Shown here piece by piece: positions 42,879 through 54,375 of a DNA stretch of 64,000 nt. The DNA is from Aspidiotus rigidus (lineage: Eukaryota; Arthropoda; Insecta; Hemiptera; Diaspididae). The notes beneath the pieces were generated by a model. The model worked only from the letters and a program-made list of their open reading frames with translations, made no database searches and was not told where the DNA came from. The stretch spans positions 499,501 to 563,500 of the forward strand of contig JAVHKY010000048.1 of assembly GCA_035079385.1 (NCBI GenBank). The letters run 5' to 3'. Every line of letters begins with the position of its first letter. The stretch's first letter is position 1. The translations under genes were made by a program, and so were the position numbers.

Positions 42879-43298
42879 TCTTACATATATATATAAGGAA
42901 ACCTGAAATTTTTTTTTTACTAGTTGTGATCTAGGACCCCTAAAACGTCGAGAAAGTTCATTGCCCACTCCCCCACCTAACTTTTCTAGTTAGAAAAGAT
43001 GGTAAAAAGAATTGGGAAAATTACATCCGGTTTCTCATATAGGAAACGACTGAGTACGTCTCATGCCTCTATACAGAGTGATGTAATGCTTCAGGCGTAT
43101 GGCAGGCTTTTTACCTACTGTCCACCCATTTCCTTAATCATTGCGACAGATAAAATATTGATGAATTAGTCCGTTGTTTGCTGCAATACGCCCTTACCTG
43201 TTAACTCAGCTCTTACCGTTAAAATTGAAATATTTACAAAATACATCAGATATCTACTCAACATACAGTTGGCGGTCAGGCGCGCCGCCAACCGCTAG
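42879..43298 (+). mobile_element. 420 bp Helitron-like non-autonomous element
   Basis: It begins TCTTACATATATATATAAGG and ends GCCAACCG-CTAG at 43295-43298 followed by T. The last ~190 bp parallel the end of the 32316 element (ATATCTACTCAACA, AGTTGGCGGTCAGGCGCGCC), but the terminal hairpin has lost most of its stem. The 5' half is the AAACCTGAAATTTT family. Because that family extends further left elsewhere, 42879 may be a truncation rather than a true Helitron start. No coding sequence. Confidence 0.5.
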
Positions 43299-43444
43299 TT
43301 CTCATATAATGGAAGCAAAATACGAGGGTCACAAAATTACAGATACAATGAACCGGTGGTGTGCAACACCAGGTAGTTCACCTGTACATTACGAATTTTT
43401 GCGTGTTTTAAACATCATTTGTAAGAAAATGAATTTTTGTTATA

Positions 43445-44532
43445 CAGTGAAATCTCGTTAACTCGAGATCCGATGTGTCGAAATCCGCGGTATCTCGAAG
43501 TTTAGCTCCATTCCCTTGAAATCCCCATAACACTCAATGTTAAATTCGACTCTGTTTCTCGAAATGCAACCGGAATATACAGTAGATATCTCGAAGTAAA
43601 ACTGAGCAACAAAGTCGTCAAAAGAGAGATAAAACCGCTCATGAAACACTTTAAGACATGAATTTACAAGTACATTTTATACATTGTCTTCTCCTGATCG
43701 TTACTTCACTTTAAAAATGTAGTCAGTCTTATGGTTTACGGTATAGATAGTGGACACATTGTTTCTTAACTATGAGTGCGGGTGGTAAAAGAAAGTGTTC
43801 TAGCCTAACAATTGATGAAAAACGACTCGTATTAGAAGTGGTAGATCGCCGTGGTCGGCTGAAGAAAGAAATAGCCGCTCAGTTCAGTATTCCGGTGAGC
43901 ACACTGTCCACAATTCTGAAGGACCGAGAAAAAATTTTGAATTTCTAGGGTCCTGCTCCAAAAAAAGCAAAAAGATTTCGCGAGGCCGAATTTCCACAAC
44001 TTGAAAAATGTCTGTACGCCTGGTTTATTCAATGTCGTGACAAGCGTATCCCAATTTCGGGCTCATTTTTGCGTCAAAAGGCTGAGCATTTTGCGGTGAA
44101 ACTGAAGATTAATTTGAAATGAAAATATATTGGAGAGGTACATTTGAAGTTGTACTGGCGTTAATTTTGAAAAAATTGGTCAAGTAGTTCTCGAGATATG
44201 AGCAATTTGAAAAATTTGAAAAAAAATTCTCCAAAACTATTGAATAGAATTTCTGAAAACTTGTCCAGGGTGTAGTTCTATATGTGAAGATGAGCGCCTC
44301 CAATTTTTGTGAGGATCGGATAAGTAGTTTTCGAGAACAATTTTTTTACAATTTTAGGAGATTGACGAATACTCGTGCGCTGTTTGCTCGATATCTCGAA
44401 ATTTTTCGTGTTTTCTCGAATTTTTACAACTCGAATTTCTTCAGAACTTATCTCGAATTCTTCATCTCGAAAAAGTAGTTATCTCGAAGAAAAATTTCAT
44501 TCCCTTCAGTTTCGAGTTGACGAGATTTCACT
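43445..44532 (+). mobile_element. Tigger/pogo DNA transposon, internally deleted
   Basis: Terminal inverted repeats: CAGTGAAATCTCGTTAACTC at the left, and at the right GAGTTGACGAGATTTCACTG. Each is flanked by TA (43443-43444 and 44533-44534), the pogo/Tc1-mariner target duplication. Length is 1,088 bp against more than 2 kb for autonomous Tiggers. It contains the N-terminal DNA-binding part of the transposase (43772-44122), with the DDE domain missing. Subterminal TATCTCGAA/TCTCGAATT words repeat at both ends and may be transposase sites. Confidence 0.92.
43772..44122 (+). pseudogene. Tigger/CENP-B-like transposase N-terminus, with stop
   Basis: The ATG at 43772 opens a frame with KRKCSSLTIDEKRLVLEVVD and KKEIAAQFSIPVSTLSTILK, the first CENP-B/pogo helix-turn-helix. 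An in-frame TAG at 43946 follows KILNF. The same frame continues GPAPKKAKRFREAEFPQLEK, then CLYAWFIQCRDKRIPISGSF and LRQKAEHFAVKL, the second HTH (the LxxWFxxxRxxxIPISGxxLxxKA motif), and ends at TGA 44120. In the family these two domains bind the inverted repeats. The catalytic domain is lost, so at most it could bind ends. Confidence 0.88.
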
Positions 44533-44534
44533 GT

Positions 44535-45690
44535 AGCGGGATTTCTTACACCTTTACTGGGAGTTGACGACACACAAAAAGGAATGCACGCAAAACTGAA
44601 CGAAAATAAGTTAATTTTAATTACTTATGTATGTAAATTTACAGCCGCTCTTGAAAGATTTGATTTTATATTGGCTGGAACAACCTTATACTGCACTGAG
44701 AGGAGAGTTCATTAACTATTCTCAACTTTTTAGGACACTGTGATTTGGTTACTCAAAAGGTTTCTTTTAGAAAAGGAAAAAAAAATTAATTTTCTTTTGG
44801 AATTACCTATTTTATGCGTGAAGCACTTTAATTTCAGTTGTTTGTAAAAGACTGGCAGATGCAGTCGAAATGTTACAATAAAATTTGTTTCTTAAATTGT
44901 GAGGTCTAGTGCCAAACTGAATTTTATCATAAATTCTGTTTTTTTTTTTTACAACTCTGTCGTTGATTTATTAAAATTCAAAATGTATACAGTGAACGAC
45001 TTGCCCTCTAACTGAGTAACTTCCCCTTTTTAAACGCTTTTATTCAACTTGGTTTGAAGCCGAAAACGGATATTAGACTATATAAACACGGCTGGACCGC
45101 GCCGCGTTCATCAACTCCTTGGTTTGTTGTTTTTGTTCTAATGAGCATCCGCAATATTCATTGTTTCGATTTCCATTGAACGATGTCAGTAGAGAAAAAG
45201 TAGATATATTCTCTCGTTTTCATTTATTCAATAGTCAAATGATCTAATCTGAGTTACTTTTGTTTGTAAATTTTGCCCTCAATGTAACTAAGTATAGATA
45301 TTTGATCAATGGGTACAGGCGTGTGGTGATACGACGAAAATGTCGAGTCTGTGAATATCATTTTCTGAGAACTGATTCTGAGATGGAACGGTTGAGATGT
45401 TTACCAAAACCATTTTTATAAGTTCTTTCATTGAAATATATTTCAATGATTCTCAAATGCATGTCCCTGTTTTTGATTAATATTTTTCATTTTGTTTTAA
45501 AATTTATTATTACCTATACCTAGAATATTATATGTTTTCACTTACTACATATCATGTTATCTACTCACCTTTCCTATCATTTCTTTGATCAATCATTTGA
45601 GAAGTTTTTTTCTCCAAATAAACATTCATTCATCTACACGAGGGTATATTATTTGTTGGCTGTTAACAACATAAAAACTAAAAAGTAGAA
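44535..45690. other. Stretch without recognised gene
   Basis: Short open pieces flank the Tigger insertion (MEAKYEGHKITDTMNRWC before it, and LKDLILYWLEQPYTALRGEF after it near 44650). They might belong to one older disrupted coding sequence, but no family was recognised. Confidence 0.3.
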
Positions 45691-46066
45691 AATAAAATAA
45701 TTTAAAAAATTTTAAAGAAACGCTTTGATTCAACTTAAGGGCATCCACTGAAAGTTGGTCTAAAAAGAAGACAATAATTTCATTTCACATCGCCAAAGTA
45801 CAGGGAAATAAAAGCGTCGGACAAATTCGGCACTCCTAGTAATGTTGTGCTGCACCAATTAGGTATGAGGTATTATAAAATCTCTAAAAATCAGAGAACT
45901 ATTGAGTTGAAAGATTTAGTACCTAGATCAAATATGTCCGACGCTTTTATTTCCCTGTACTTTGGCGATGTAAAATGAAATTATTGTCTTCTTTTTAGAC
46001 AAACTTTCAGTGGATGCCCTTAAGTTGAATAAAAGCGTTTCTTTAAAATTTTTAAAATTATTTTAT
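45691..46066. mobile_element. 376 bp foldback element with 136 bp arms
   Basis: The arms 45691-45826 and 45931-46066 are near-identical inverted copies. Landmarks are AAAGAAACGCTTT, ATTCAACTTAAGGGCATCC, AAGAAGACAATAATTTCAT and CGCCAAAGTACAGGGAAATA. They enclose a ~104 bp unique centre. Only a handful of mismatches are present, so insertion or arm homogenisation is recent. A transcript would form a long hairpin. No target duplication was resolved and no coding region found. Confidence 0.88.
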
Positions 46067-48237
46067 ACACGAATTAGAATGCTCAATTGTTGTAGACCTC
46101 GAAGTTGGTATACTTGTATGTTATACCAAAGCATCGATCACTGTATTTTGAAATTCAATAATGAATAGACGACGGGAGAGTCGTAAAAAACGAGAATGTA
46201 TTTTCCTTTCCTTTCTAAATTGATCATTTTTGTCGCAACAAAGTATTTATCTACAAGAAGTTGTTATCCTTCATTTTGAAACATTGAAGTTCCACCCACT
46301 CAGACTCGGAATTTCTGGCGAAATTGATCTTAATAACGTACGTAACTCAAAATCCCTCATTATTTTATAAAATTTTCAAATCTGTATCAGGCTTTAATTT
46401 CGAAGAAAGACTGCTATTGTAGGAACGAAATTCTCTTGTTATACTCAGACTGCTACCAAAATAATTATGGTGAAATATTCACGGAGCACTCCAATTATTA
46501 TTATACTGATCTTATTTGATCGAATATTGTGGCGTTATAGAAAATTATAACAGAGGTGATGATATGATTCGTATAGATAGGCCATATGTATAGGGTGGGG
46601 TGAAAAAGTGGAAACCCATCATTCTGACCCATCAAGTATACCTAGGAGACGAACGCTTTGTACATTGATGTGACTGGAATTGAAAAATAGAAATATAATT
46701 ATTCTGAACCGCGATGATGTGTATTTATATGTTTCTGAACATTAATGCCTTGATTAACGCCTATAAACGTGTGTACTATATACGATGCATTTTTGAGGGA
46801 TGGTACGTCCGGACTTGACTGTACATAGAATGAATGCGTTCCTATCGTATAAAGCAGTCATCAGTACCAGTACTTATTCAATATGTATGTATATGTGAGA
46901 GACTGAAAGTATAGTGCGGCGGCGTACATAACGAAAAAGGCAATAAAAATTTTAATAAGTTCGCCGCCTAAAGAAGTTTTATTTGGCGTTCACGAGCGCG
47001 CACGCGCGGCAATTGCTTTTGCGGACGATTTCGCTGCCGATGCCGCGACAGCGTCAATGGCCTGACGCGTTAATGACGTAATGTGCAAAAAACCCTCCAC
47101 CGGTATATCACCGCACTGCCATCTATGCACTCATGTTTATTACGTTTATTGCAAAACGTTGATTCTCGTGGGAGGACAATTAAAAATGTATAATTTCTAA
47201 TAAATTTTGTTTAGAGCTTTAAATCTGACAATACGCGCTCTTGTAACCGGCAGAATAATTTATAATTTCCTACGAACAAATAACTTATACTCTTGTACAT
47301 ACACGTTTTTCCGTTAGTATACATACACTATATACAAAACATAGATGATACACTACGTATTTACATATTATTACGTACATCAGTGTGTGTGTATCATCAA
47401 TATTTAGAAGTTGAGATCACAACACAAGTGTGATAGGTATGCGCGCAAGATGCATTCGAAAATTTGGCGTTATGATATCGCTCGCTGATAGCAGGGATAT
47501 TGGGATTTAAACGAGTTTCATAAGTTGGTAGCCCTGCGAAAAATTTGAGTGATCGCGTAGCGGCAACCATAGGAGACAGCCAAATGTAAACGTTTTTTAC
47601 AAGTGTTTTATGAAAATATACGTCCTACATTTTATTCTAATAATATCATTAGAAAATTAATTTTTCTCCAAATCAACTTGATAAATAGATTTTTTACTCT
47701 CTCGCGACAAATCAAAGCTTGCCTTTTTCCCGTATACAAACGTACGTGATCAGCCAAATATTTGCCTGCGCGCAGAAAGAGAGGAGTGATTTTGTAGCGC
47801 GCTCTAGTGCAGGTTTAAATCCCAATATAAAGGCGCGATGTACGATGCGATGCGACGTGAAACGTGTTGAGGGTACTTTGTATTGATAGCCAAACAGATT
47901 ATTATCGAAATTCTTAGAAATAAAAATAAAACATATGCGTCGGTCGACTTTGTTTGTATATACTATACTGTATACTCTATCCGTCATACCGTTGATCCAA
48001 ATACAATAGAAAATTCAATACTCTCGACTTTATGCGATATACAACCTTTGCCACTGCGATGAATATATAATATTGTACTTATAGGATACATTTCCATTAA
48101 ATGCACTACGTAAAGGCATACAATGTGCCGGTATCAGGTATCATTGGTGCGGATGTTCATTTATCATTGATGTCATGACTATAACAAGACTTAAAATATT
48201 TTGAATACAAGAATTCGAAATTTATTTATTTTTAATT
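46067..48237. other. Stretch without recognised gene
   Basis: A 16 bp inverted pair, ATATTGGGATTTAAAC (about 47498) and GTTTAAATCCCAATAT (about 47813), encloses about 300 bp and may be an old TIR element. A CpG-rich patch lies at about 46970-47060. No coding frame is recognised. Confidence 0.4.
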
Positions 48238-48309
48238 AAATAGGTAACCTTCCAAGTTCCTTGTACTCTGTCTGACGAAGAGTACAATGTGTTTGAAGGG
48301 TTACCTATT
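48238..48309. repeat. 72 bp hairpin repeat
   Basis: AATAGGTAACCTTCCAAG...TTGTACTCT and AGAGTACAA...GAAGGGTTACCTATT pair across a GTCTGACGA loop. Confidence 0.75.
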
Positions 48310-49811
48310 CAAAATAAAAGATGAGTGTTGATGAGACCTATTTCCGCCTATATGTAACAAAAAAAAATTTTTTTCAACCAATTCCTTCCAAAACCGGGTA
48401 TTGTAGTCCTATATATGACCTTGAAATTTGCTCACTTTCAATGGTATCATAATTATGAATCTTTGAGTCTCCAAACTTGGTTTTTTATTTTCCAGAAAAA
48501 GTAGCAATTTTTCCAACGTTTTGCGGAGGAAACATTTTTTTTTCATGTATGAGCGTAGTGGCCTTACAAATCCATTTTTGGATATATCATTTTTAGGACT
48601 ATAATATAAAGCAGCCTTATTCAACTGACGGCCCGCGGAAACCCTTCAGACGGCCCGGAAAAAATAAAATTCTCCCAAAACCTAAAAAAGGAATGGTTAA
48701 AATTACACAACTTGTGCATATTTTCCAAGCTGAGCAAGGGAAAAAGTTTTCAAACAATTGAATATCCTCCTTCTCCACCGCCCCCACAAAAAAATGTACC
48801 CGTAAATCCACGCCTGACCTAAATATAATAGACTGGGAAATAATGGAGTGAAACATAATTCAAAATAAACAGATTTAAACATCATCTCTTAGTGTGGTTT
48901 GTAATTCATATAGTATAGGAATTACTTCCGTTAGCACAACAAGTTGTGCAGAGTGTAACCTATCAGCGCATGAACTGAATTAGGTATATTTTTACGAATT
49001 TACTATAATAAATTGGCGTGGTTTTGATCACCGATTGCGAGCAGGTTTCTTCATCTAAATAATACGAGATATCAACACGAGTTGGCGTTGGATTATCAGA
49101 TTCACACAATTGAAGACTATATACAAATGAATAAGACAGAATTGAATAAGTATATGGGGAAACACATATGATGTATATTCGAAGAGAAAAATGAAAGACA
49201 AAGAGTATGGAAAGAAAGAGACGATGGAAAAAATAATGAAATATATTAGTATCTCGCGTAAAAACGTTTAGAATAAATCATTCGGAGTTTAATTAAAAAT
49301 TCTCCAATAAAACACCTTCAGAAAAATGATGATGATGATGATGATGATTAGAATTAGGAATATGGGACTGTGGGTACTGCATCACATTACGTGTAAAATA
49401 ATATGCTAACGCGCAAGAACATTTAATAATAAGAGAAACACAGAATGCGATGATATTCTCGCGCGCGTATATAGCATTAATTTCAATGCTCAAGGGGGTG
49501 TAATATCGTTTTAATTTTTTTTCATCATAAATATAGAATAAATAATTCTGAAAATATTTTATAGTAGTGATTTTTAAATTATGAAACGTTCCTAGTCGCG
49601 TATTTGTCCGTATAAAAACAGAGAGGAAAAGTAACACAATAAGATGAGAAAAACGATAGCGACGATTCGAGTTTGAATGAACAAATAGGGAATTCATGCT
49701 CATTTGTTTTAAATTTATTTTAATTTGATTCAATATTAGACAATAATTATAATCGCAGCAGGATGTCCAAGAGTTGTGATCAATATATGAGTAATTCAGA
49801 CTTCTTCTGTT
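48310..49811. other. Stretch without confident gene
   Basis: At 48612-48660 CAGCCTTATTCAACTGACGG followed by CCCGCGG resembles the ends of some hAT elements, but no partner end was seen. A (GAT)7 run lies at 49327-49348. A 203-codon minus frame (49293-49904) starts inside the PLE D arm and runs into AT-rich and GAT-repeat sequence, so it is not credible as a gene. Confidence 0.4.
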
Positions 49812-49980
49812 TCTGATGTTTTTGAAAAGGGCTTTATTACCACATTGAAATAATACAATAAGAAAAACACTACGTTTCGCTACCTCCCTGGGTAGCTTTT
49901 TCAAGCGTGATTATGAGTGAACTGAAACAGCAAAATAAAACGAGTGAGGAGCGAGATGAAGAAAGTAAAGAAAGTGAAGA

Positions 49981-50309
49981 TCATGTGTAATCATGAATCA
50001 TCGCTTTGTACATACGAGTGAGTTGATCGGTGTCGGTTTTGAAATTACATGTATTATGACTAACTATATTAATAACCTCGGGAATTTTGCGTTTGCGATC
50101 ATTACGTTCCCGGCCTAGTATTTTAGCGTTATCGAAAAGAAAAGCGTGACCCGTATCCAACATATGAGAGGACAAAGCAGTGTGGCGGCTTTGATGTTGT
50201 ACATCTTTTTGGTGCTGGGATAATCTCGCCTGGAGGAGCTGCGAGGTTTCCCCCACGTAGACTTGGGGACAGCCAGAACAAGGGACCTTGTACACAACAC
50301 CAGAATTTT
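49981..50309 (-). pseudogene. PLE D left copy: GIY-YIG endonuclease domain
   Basis: The minus frame begins inside VVYKVPCSGCPQVYVGETSQ, giving the GIY (VVY) and YIG (VYVG) signature with a CxxC between, as in Penelope endonucleases. It continues with LLQARLSQHQKDVQ (catalytic-type Arg and following His), HALSSHMLDTGHAF and AKILGRERNDRKRKIPEV, the C-terminal zinc/loop part, and ends HDYT at 49981. This domain is intact, but all reverse transcriptase coding is missing. It would nick target DNA in a complete element. Confidence 0.88.
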
Positions 50310-50614
50310 TCCCTTGTTCTGGCTGTCCCCAAGTCTACGTGGGGGAAACCTCGCAGCTCCTCCAGGCGAGATTATCCCAGCACCAAAAAGATGTACAACA
50401 TCAAAGCCGCCACACTGCTTTGTCCTCTCATATGTTGGATACGGGTCACGCTTTTCTTTTCGATAACGCTAAAATACTAGGCCGGGAACGTAATGATCGC
50501 AAACGCAAAATTCCCGAGGTTATTAATATAGTTAGTCATAATACATGTAATTTCAAAACCGACACCGATCAACTCACTCGTATGTACAAAGCGATGATTC
50601 ATGATTACACATGA
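50310..50614 (+). pseudogene. PLE D right copy: inverted GIY-YIG endonuclease domain
   Basis: The plus-strand mirror of the left copy with the same reading: PCSGCPQVYVGETSQ through HDYT. It lacks the GIY half of the signature because the copy starts at the junction, where upstream sequence (YTTPEFF) comes from the spacer. So this copy is 5'-truncated within the nuclease domain. Confidence 0.88.
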
Positions 50615-50689
50615 TCTTCACTTTCTTTACTTTCTTCATCTCGCTCCTCACTCGTTTTATTTTGCTGTTTCAGTTCACTCATAATCACG

Positions 50690-50727
50690 CTTGAAAAAGC
50701 TACCCAGGGAGGTAGCGAAACGTAGTG
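50690..50727 (+). ncRNA. Hammerhead-like hairpin of PLE D (degenerate)
   Basis: CTTGAAAAA, then a six-pair stem GCTACC...GGTAGC, then GAAAC. It holds the same place in the 3' region as the CTGATGA-stem-GAAAC motif at 42545, but the CUGAUGA box is lost (CTTGAAA). The mirror copy lies in the left arm (about 49867-49904) and another at 10140-10180. Confidence 0.35.
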
Positions 50728-50782
50728 TTTTTCTTATTGTATTATTTCAATGTGGTAATAAAGCCTTTTTCAAAAACATCAG

Positions 50783-51149
50783 TTAGGTACCTATATATTA
50801 GTGTTACCACGTATAAAAAATATAAATTCTTTCTTCTGTTTCCTTCGCTTCACTCTTTTCTTTCACATTTTTTAAAATTGTGCAGCTCCTGTTCGTGTAG
50901 AGGTAGACGATGGACGTGTATATCCAGTATCTATGCTCGATTAGATTATGTAGGTATGAATTTTGCACAATGACGATAGGGATAGTGTACATAAACATAA
51001 AATGAATAAGTATATAAAAAATCCCTCAGGATGAAATGACGTATTATAATGAGGGAAAGAGAGAGAGAAAAGAAAACAAAGACGAAGAACAAATAGCGCA
51101 CTTGTAAGCTGAGAATTATAAAATAGGGTATTTCTATACAAAAGAATTA
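50783..51149. other. Stretch without recognised content
   Basis: AT-rich, with no gene or repeat recognised. Confidence 0.4.
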
Positions 51150-51611
51150 GGTCCAGTTGTACCTACTAGTTAACCTGAGTTTGAAATTTTAAACTATATT
51201 TAACTTCAGAACTCTGTTTTACCAACCAAGTTTAAAGTTTACTAGAGTTAAATTAACCCAGAATCGGCCAGTCCAGTTAAACCCAGTTTAAATTTTACCA
51301 CTGTAGTCTGTCCAACTTGAGAGCGTGCCAGGCTATTAAACGTTTGCGTGAATCACTGGACGAATGACTTGCGCATAACACTGTCTGTTATCATGTGAGC
51401 ATTGATAACGATGAATCTGAATGCGAGTGAACGGCCAACACAAATTCGAAGCTTGTTTACAAAAAAGTGGCACGCTCTTAAGTTGGACAGACTATAGTTT
51501 AAATGCGGTAAACTTGGCTTTTGGTACAATGCAACGGTCACACAAATTGACCGATAGTTAATCTTAAACTAGGTTTACTGAAAACATTGGTTTGAACCGT
51601 ACAACTGATCC
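51150..51611. mobile_element. Outer MITE with GGTCCAGTTGTAC ends
   Basis: The left end GGTCCAGTTGTAC (51150-51162) is matched by GTACAACTGATCC at the right (51599-51611), one mismatch. The interior is rich in TTTAAACT/GGTTTA words typical of such MITEs. It carries a second MITE inside. Confidence 0.6.
51306..51492. mobile_element. Inner MITE with 24 bp inverted ends and TA flanks
   Basis: GTCTGTCCAACTTGAGAGCG + TGCC at the left and GGCA + CGCTCTTAAGTTGGACAGAC at the right are inverted with one mismatch. TA flanks both sides (51304-51305 and 51493-51494), consistent with a Tc1/mariner-type MITE of 187 bp. It is inserted in the 51150-51611 element. Confidence 0.82.
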
Positions 51612-52929
51612 TTAAAGTGTGAAGCCCATGTATTAAGAATAATATTTTCCTCAAAAAAATTAGCTAAAGATTGCTAAAGGTGTGTAAGATCGCATTTTAC
51701 TGATACTACCATGTAGGTTAAGAATATACGGGTAGCATATTTCATATCCAAAAGCAAAAGTGACTAGTTCGGCGTATAGTACAAGCAAAGCAACCCGAAT
51801 GAATTCGCTTGGTGCTCGTCTTGGAAAACTTCTTTTTTTTTTTTTTTTTACAAAGGCTACGAGTCTGAGTTTTTTATTTTGTCGTCACACACAATTTTTT
51901 CAGTTATTCAACAATTTATGATGCATCCAACCTTCGACAATTTTTATTTATACTTCATAATTCTCATAAGATAAAATATAATTGATTCGAATGAATAGAT
52001 GTCTCCAACCCTTCAAACATGCTAGGAACATGATTATCGCCGAAGTGCCGAACCGAGCCACGCGGCGAAATTGGTGTAGCGCAGGCTTTTGCAAAGTCAG
52101 GAGTGCTTCAAATCAGGACAATTTGTGGGTGTTTGAATTCAAAGCTAATTAACAAGTATAATTCTAATTTCTTCTTCTCTCAGTATTCTATTGATTCTGC
52201 TTCCATTCTCAAATCTTCTCATATAATTTTAGAGCCCACTTTACCTATTTTATAGCTTACAAATCTATCGCGAGTTAGCAGAAATTGACAGGCAAAATCT
52301 GCGGTATTGAAAGAAGAATCTGGTATTGACGGAGGAATGCCATTAACACAGGATCGGGCAACTAAAGAGGTACGAGTATCTAGCGGTTCGAGGTTAGCTT
52401 ATGTGTCGGTGCAGATGTACCACTTACCACCATGCAATGTGAAACAAGTACAGAAAAGAAAAAAAGAAAGATACAACAACGGATTACTTAACATCAATAA
52501 AGTACGCGCGATCACAATTTTTATGCCAATAAAGAAAGAAATATAAACTGACTTTCGCGACCAACACTCCCGCAGTAAGCTCAACAATATACCTATTCTA
52601 CAACGCAAAAGTAAGAGAGTCGAGTGTGGGTGATGTAGAATATGATGAAATGCATAAGTAATATAATAACACTGGTATATATTAGGCGATGTTATGGATG
52701 CACGCCTGCATCGCAGCATTTTCGCAGTCATAAAACATTCATCTGACATGTCATAAAAACGTTGTTACAAATTTAATAAATTCGCAATTTTAAACATGAA
52801 TTTCAAGGTACGACATCAACGACACAAATAGAACAATCCCTAAAACGTGCTTGCAGCCAAACGCGGCAAACTCTTCCTTCCCATAGTATTCACCCGTTCT
52901 GCACCATTTTTTTATTTTTGTACGCGATT
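51612..52929. other. Stretch without recognised gene
   Basis: A T19 run near 51833. Frames at 52307-52546 (+) and 52399-52749 (-) overlap and have no recognisable similarity. Confidence 0.4.
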
Positions 52930-53900
52930 TATCGTATCCCAACAGTATCAGTATACAAATTTAGGTAGTGACAACTTATTAAAAATATTATACTAATTTT
53001 CCAACGCACCAACCCTACTTTACCGACGGATCTAAATTTGGACCCAAAGCAGGGTACTCGTACTCGATTGAAGGAGTCATAATTAGTCATTGATTGAAAA
53101 ATTGTGCCTCCATTTTCACTACCAAACAAAACACCTCGTATGCTCTTGTCTTTCTCATCTCCTCACCTCCAGCTCAAATTTCTACTATTAACTGACTCAG
53201 CAATATAGGACTCTTACTCGACCAATTTCTCAAATCAGAACATTCATTTACTCCTGCAATCCCTATCATGCACTTCTACATCTGTCTCCTTCCTATGGAT
53301 TCCGAGTCATATCAACTTCTTGGAACATGACCCGATTGTCTTTGCCGCCAAAGATTCCTTTCTATTCTATTCCACACAATTTCTGACCCTATACTTACTC
53401 CTGCTTCTAACCTTGACGATTACCGATCCCTGGTACTTTACTCCTTGCGTGACTTTCGGAAAAATCAGAATTCCAACAAATTTAAAACAATCAAAACAAG
53501 GCAATCCCCTGGACTTTTTCCAATCGAAGTAACCGTCATAAAGAAATCATTCTCTCCGGCCTCAGAATTGGTCATGCACTTTCCATCCATTCCTATCCTT
53601 CTTTCCTCTTGCTGATACTGCCAGAATGATAATATATCTGTTCGTCACCTCTCCTCGTCTCCTGCTCTTGAAAATATCCGTCTTTCTCACTCCATTTCTC
53701 CCTGTTCTCCACTTGCTCATTGTAATAATTCCAATACGGTCGAGAACTCTCTTAACTATATATGTGCGTTTCGCTTACTTTCACCCTCTATTACAGTCTG
53801 TGATCTTTTTTCAACTCTCACCTCAATTTCCTCAAACACTCCACAGTTACTCCTCCCCAGCTATTAATTCTTATAGTATCGATGTATAGCATGTAATTTA
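52930..53900 (+). mobile_element. LINE copy: RNase H to C-terminal domain, decayed
   Basis: Plus-strand YFTDGSKFGPKAGYSYSIEG (53016-53075) is the first strand and catalytic Asp of LINE RNase H. KNCASIFTTKQNTSYAL then corresponds to the catalytic Glu helix (A-E-x-x-A in active copies). Near 53535-53600 comes RHKEIILSGLRIGHALSIHS, the RLRIGH block, then a CPALENIR-like CP motif. Many stops and short frames are present. It is the same family as the 55.7-57.5 kb copies. Confidence 0.75.
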
Positions 53901-54367
53901 ACTGTACATTCAATTTTTTCATGATAAAGGACTGTATAAGCGATCTTTACTCTATTATCAAAGAGCGTAAGGTTGATTTTTTCGTCTTTTTTATGTACGC
54001 ACTACTCTCGCTAGGAGTAAGGAAATAGAAAACTCACGGTTCCTGTTTTCGAACATGGCCGTTTGGTGACTCTGGTACGAACTTGGAAAAGAAATTCCTA
54101 CGATCTTGGACAAGCTTTTGCAGTAATGTATCCTAAAAAGCCATGTTCGTCACTTTGGAGTAACAAAAATGGTTATTTCGTATAAGAGGGCTCATCAAGA
54201 TTGAGCAACTCGTACCCTCTCCTTCGTCATAAAAAAATTCACATGCGACTATCGGGCGTGCTCTACTAAAGTTTTGAAGTATTATCTACTTCAAGTTTAT
54301 TAGCGTTGCTCTGGAAATACCACCAGGAGGTCGGCTCACACGTCTTACTCCAGATGTGTTTGAAGGG
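53901..54367. other. Stretch without recognised content
   Basis: No gene or repeat recognised. Confidence 0.4.
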
Positions 54368-54375
54368 TGTACAGT

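Larger units (their letters stand above)
49812..50782. mobile_element. Penelope-like element D: two 3' ends joined head to head
   Basis: Inverted arms 49812-50285 and about 50310-50782 (some 473 bp each) are near-identical and separated by ~24 bp. Each arm carries the whole GIY-YIG endonuclease C-terminus and the 3' untranslated hairpin. The spacer belongs to the left (minus) copy, which reaches further 5' (VVYKVPCSGC), while the right copy begins at PCSGCPQ. The near identity suggests a single recent event. A third 3'-end copy lies at 10082-10206. Confidence 0.92.

Noticed and set aside
48612..48885. hAT-like terminus and overlapping minus frames
   Set aside because: CGGCCCGCGG wording resembles hAT ends, but no partner inverted end or 8 bp duplication was found, and the frames are unrecognised.
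49293..49904. 203-codon minus frame with a poly-His stretch
   Set aside because: It begins inside the PLE D 3' region and the His run is simply a (GAT)n microsatellite read in reverse. The product has no domain.
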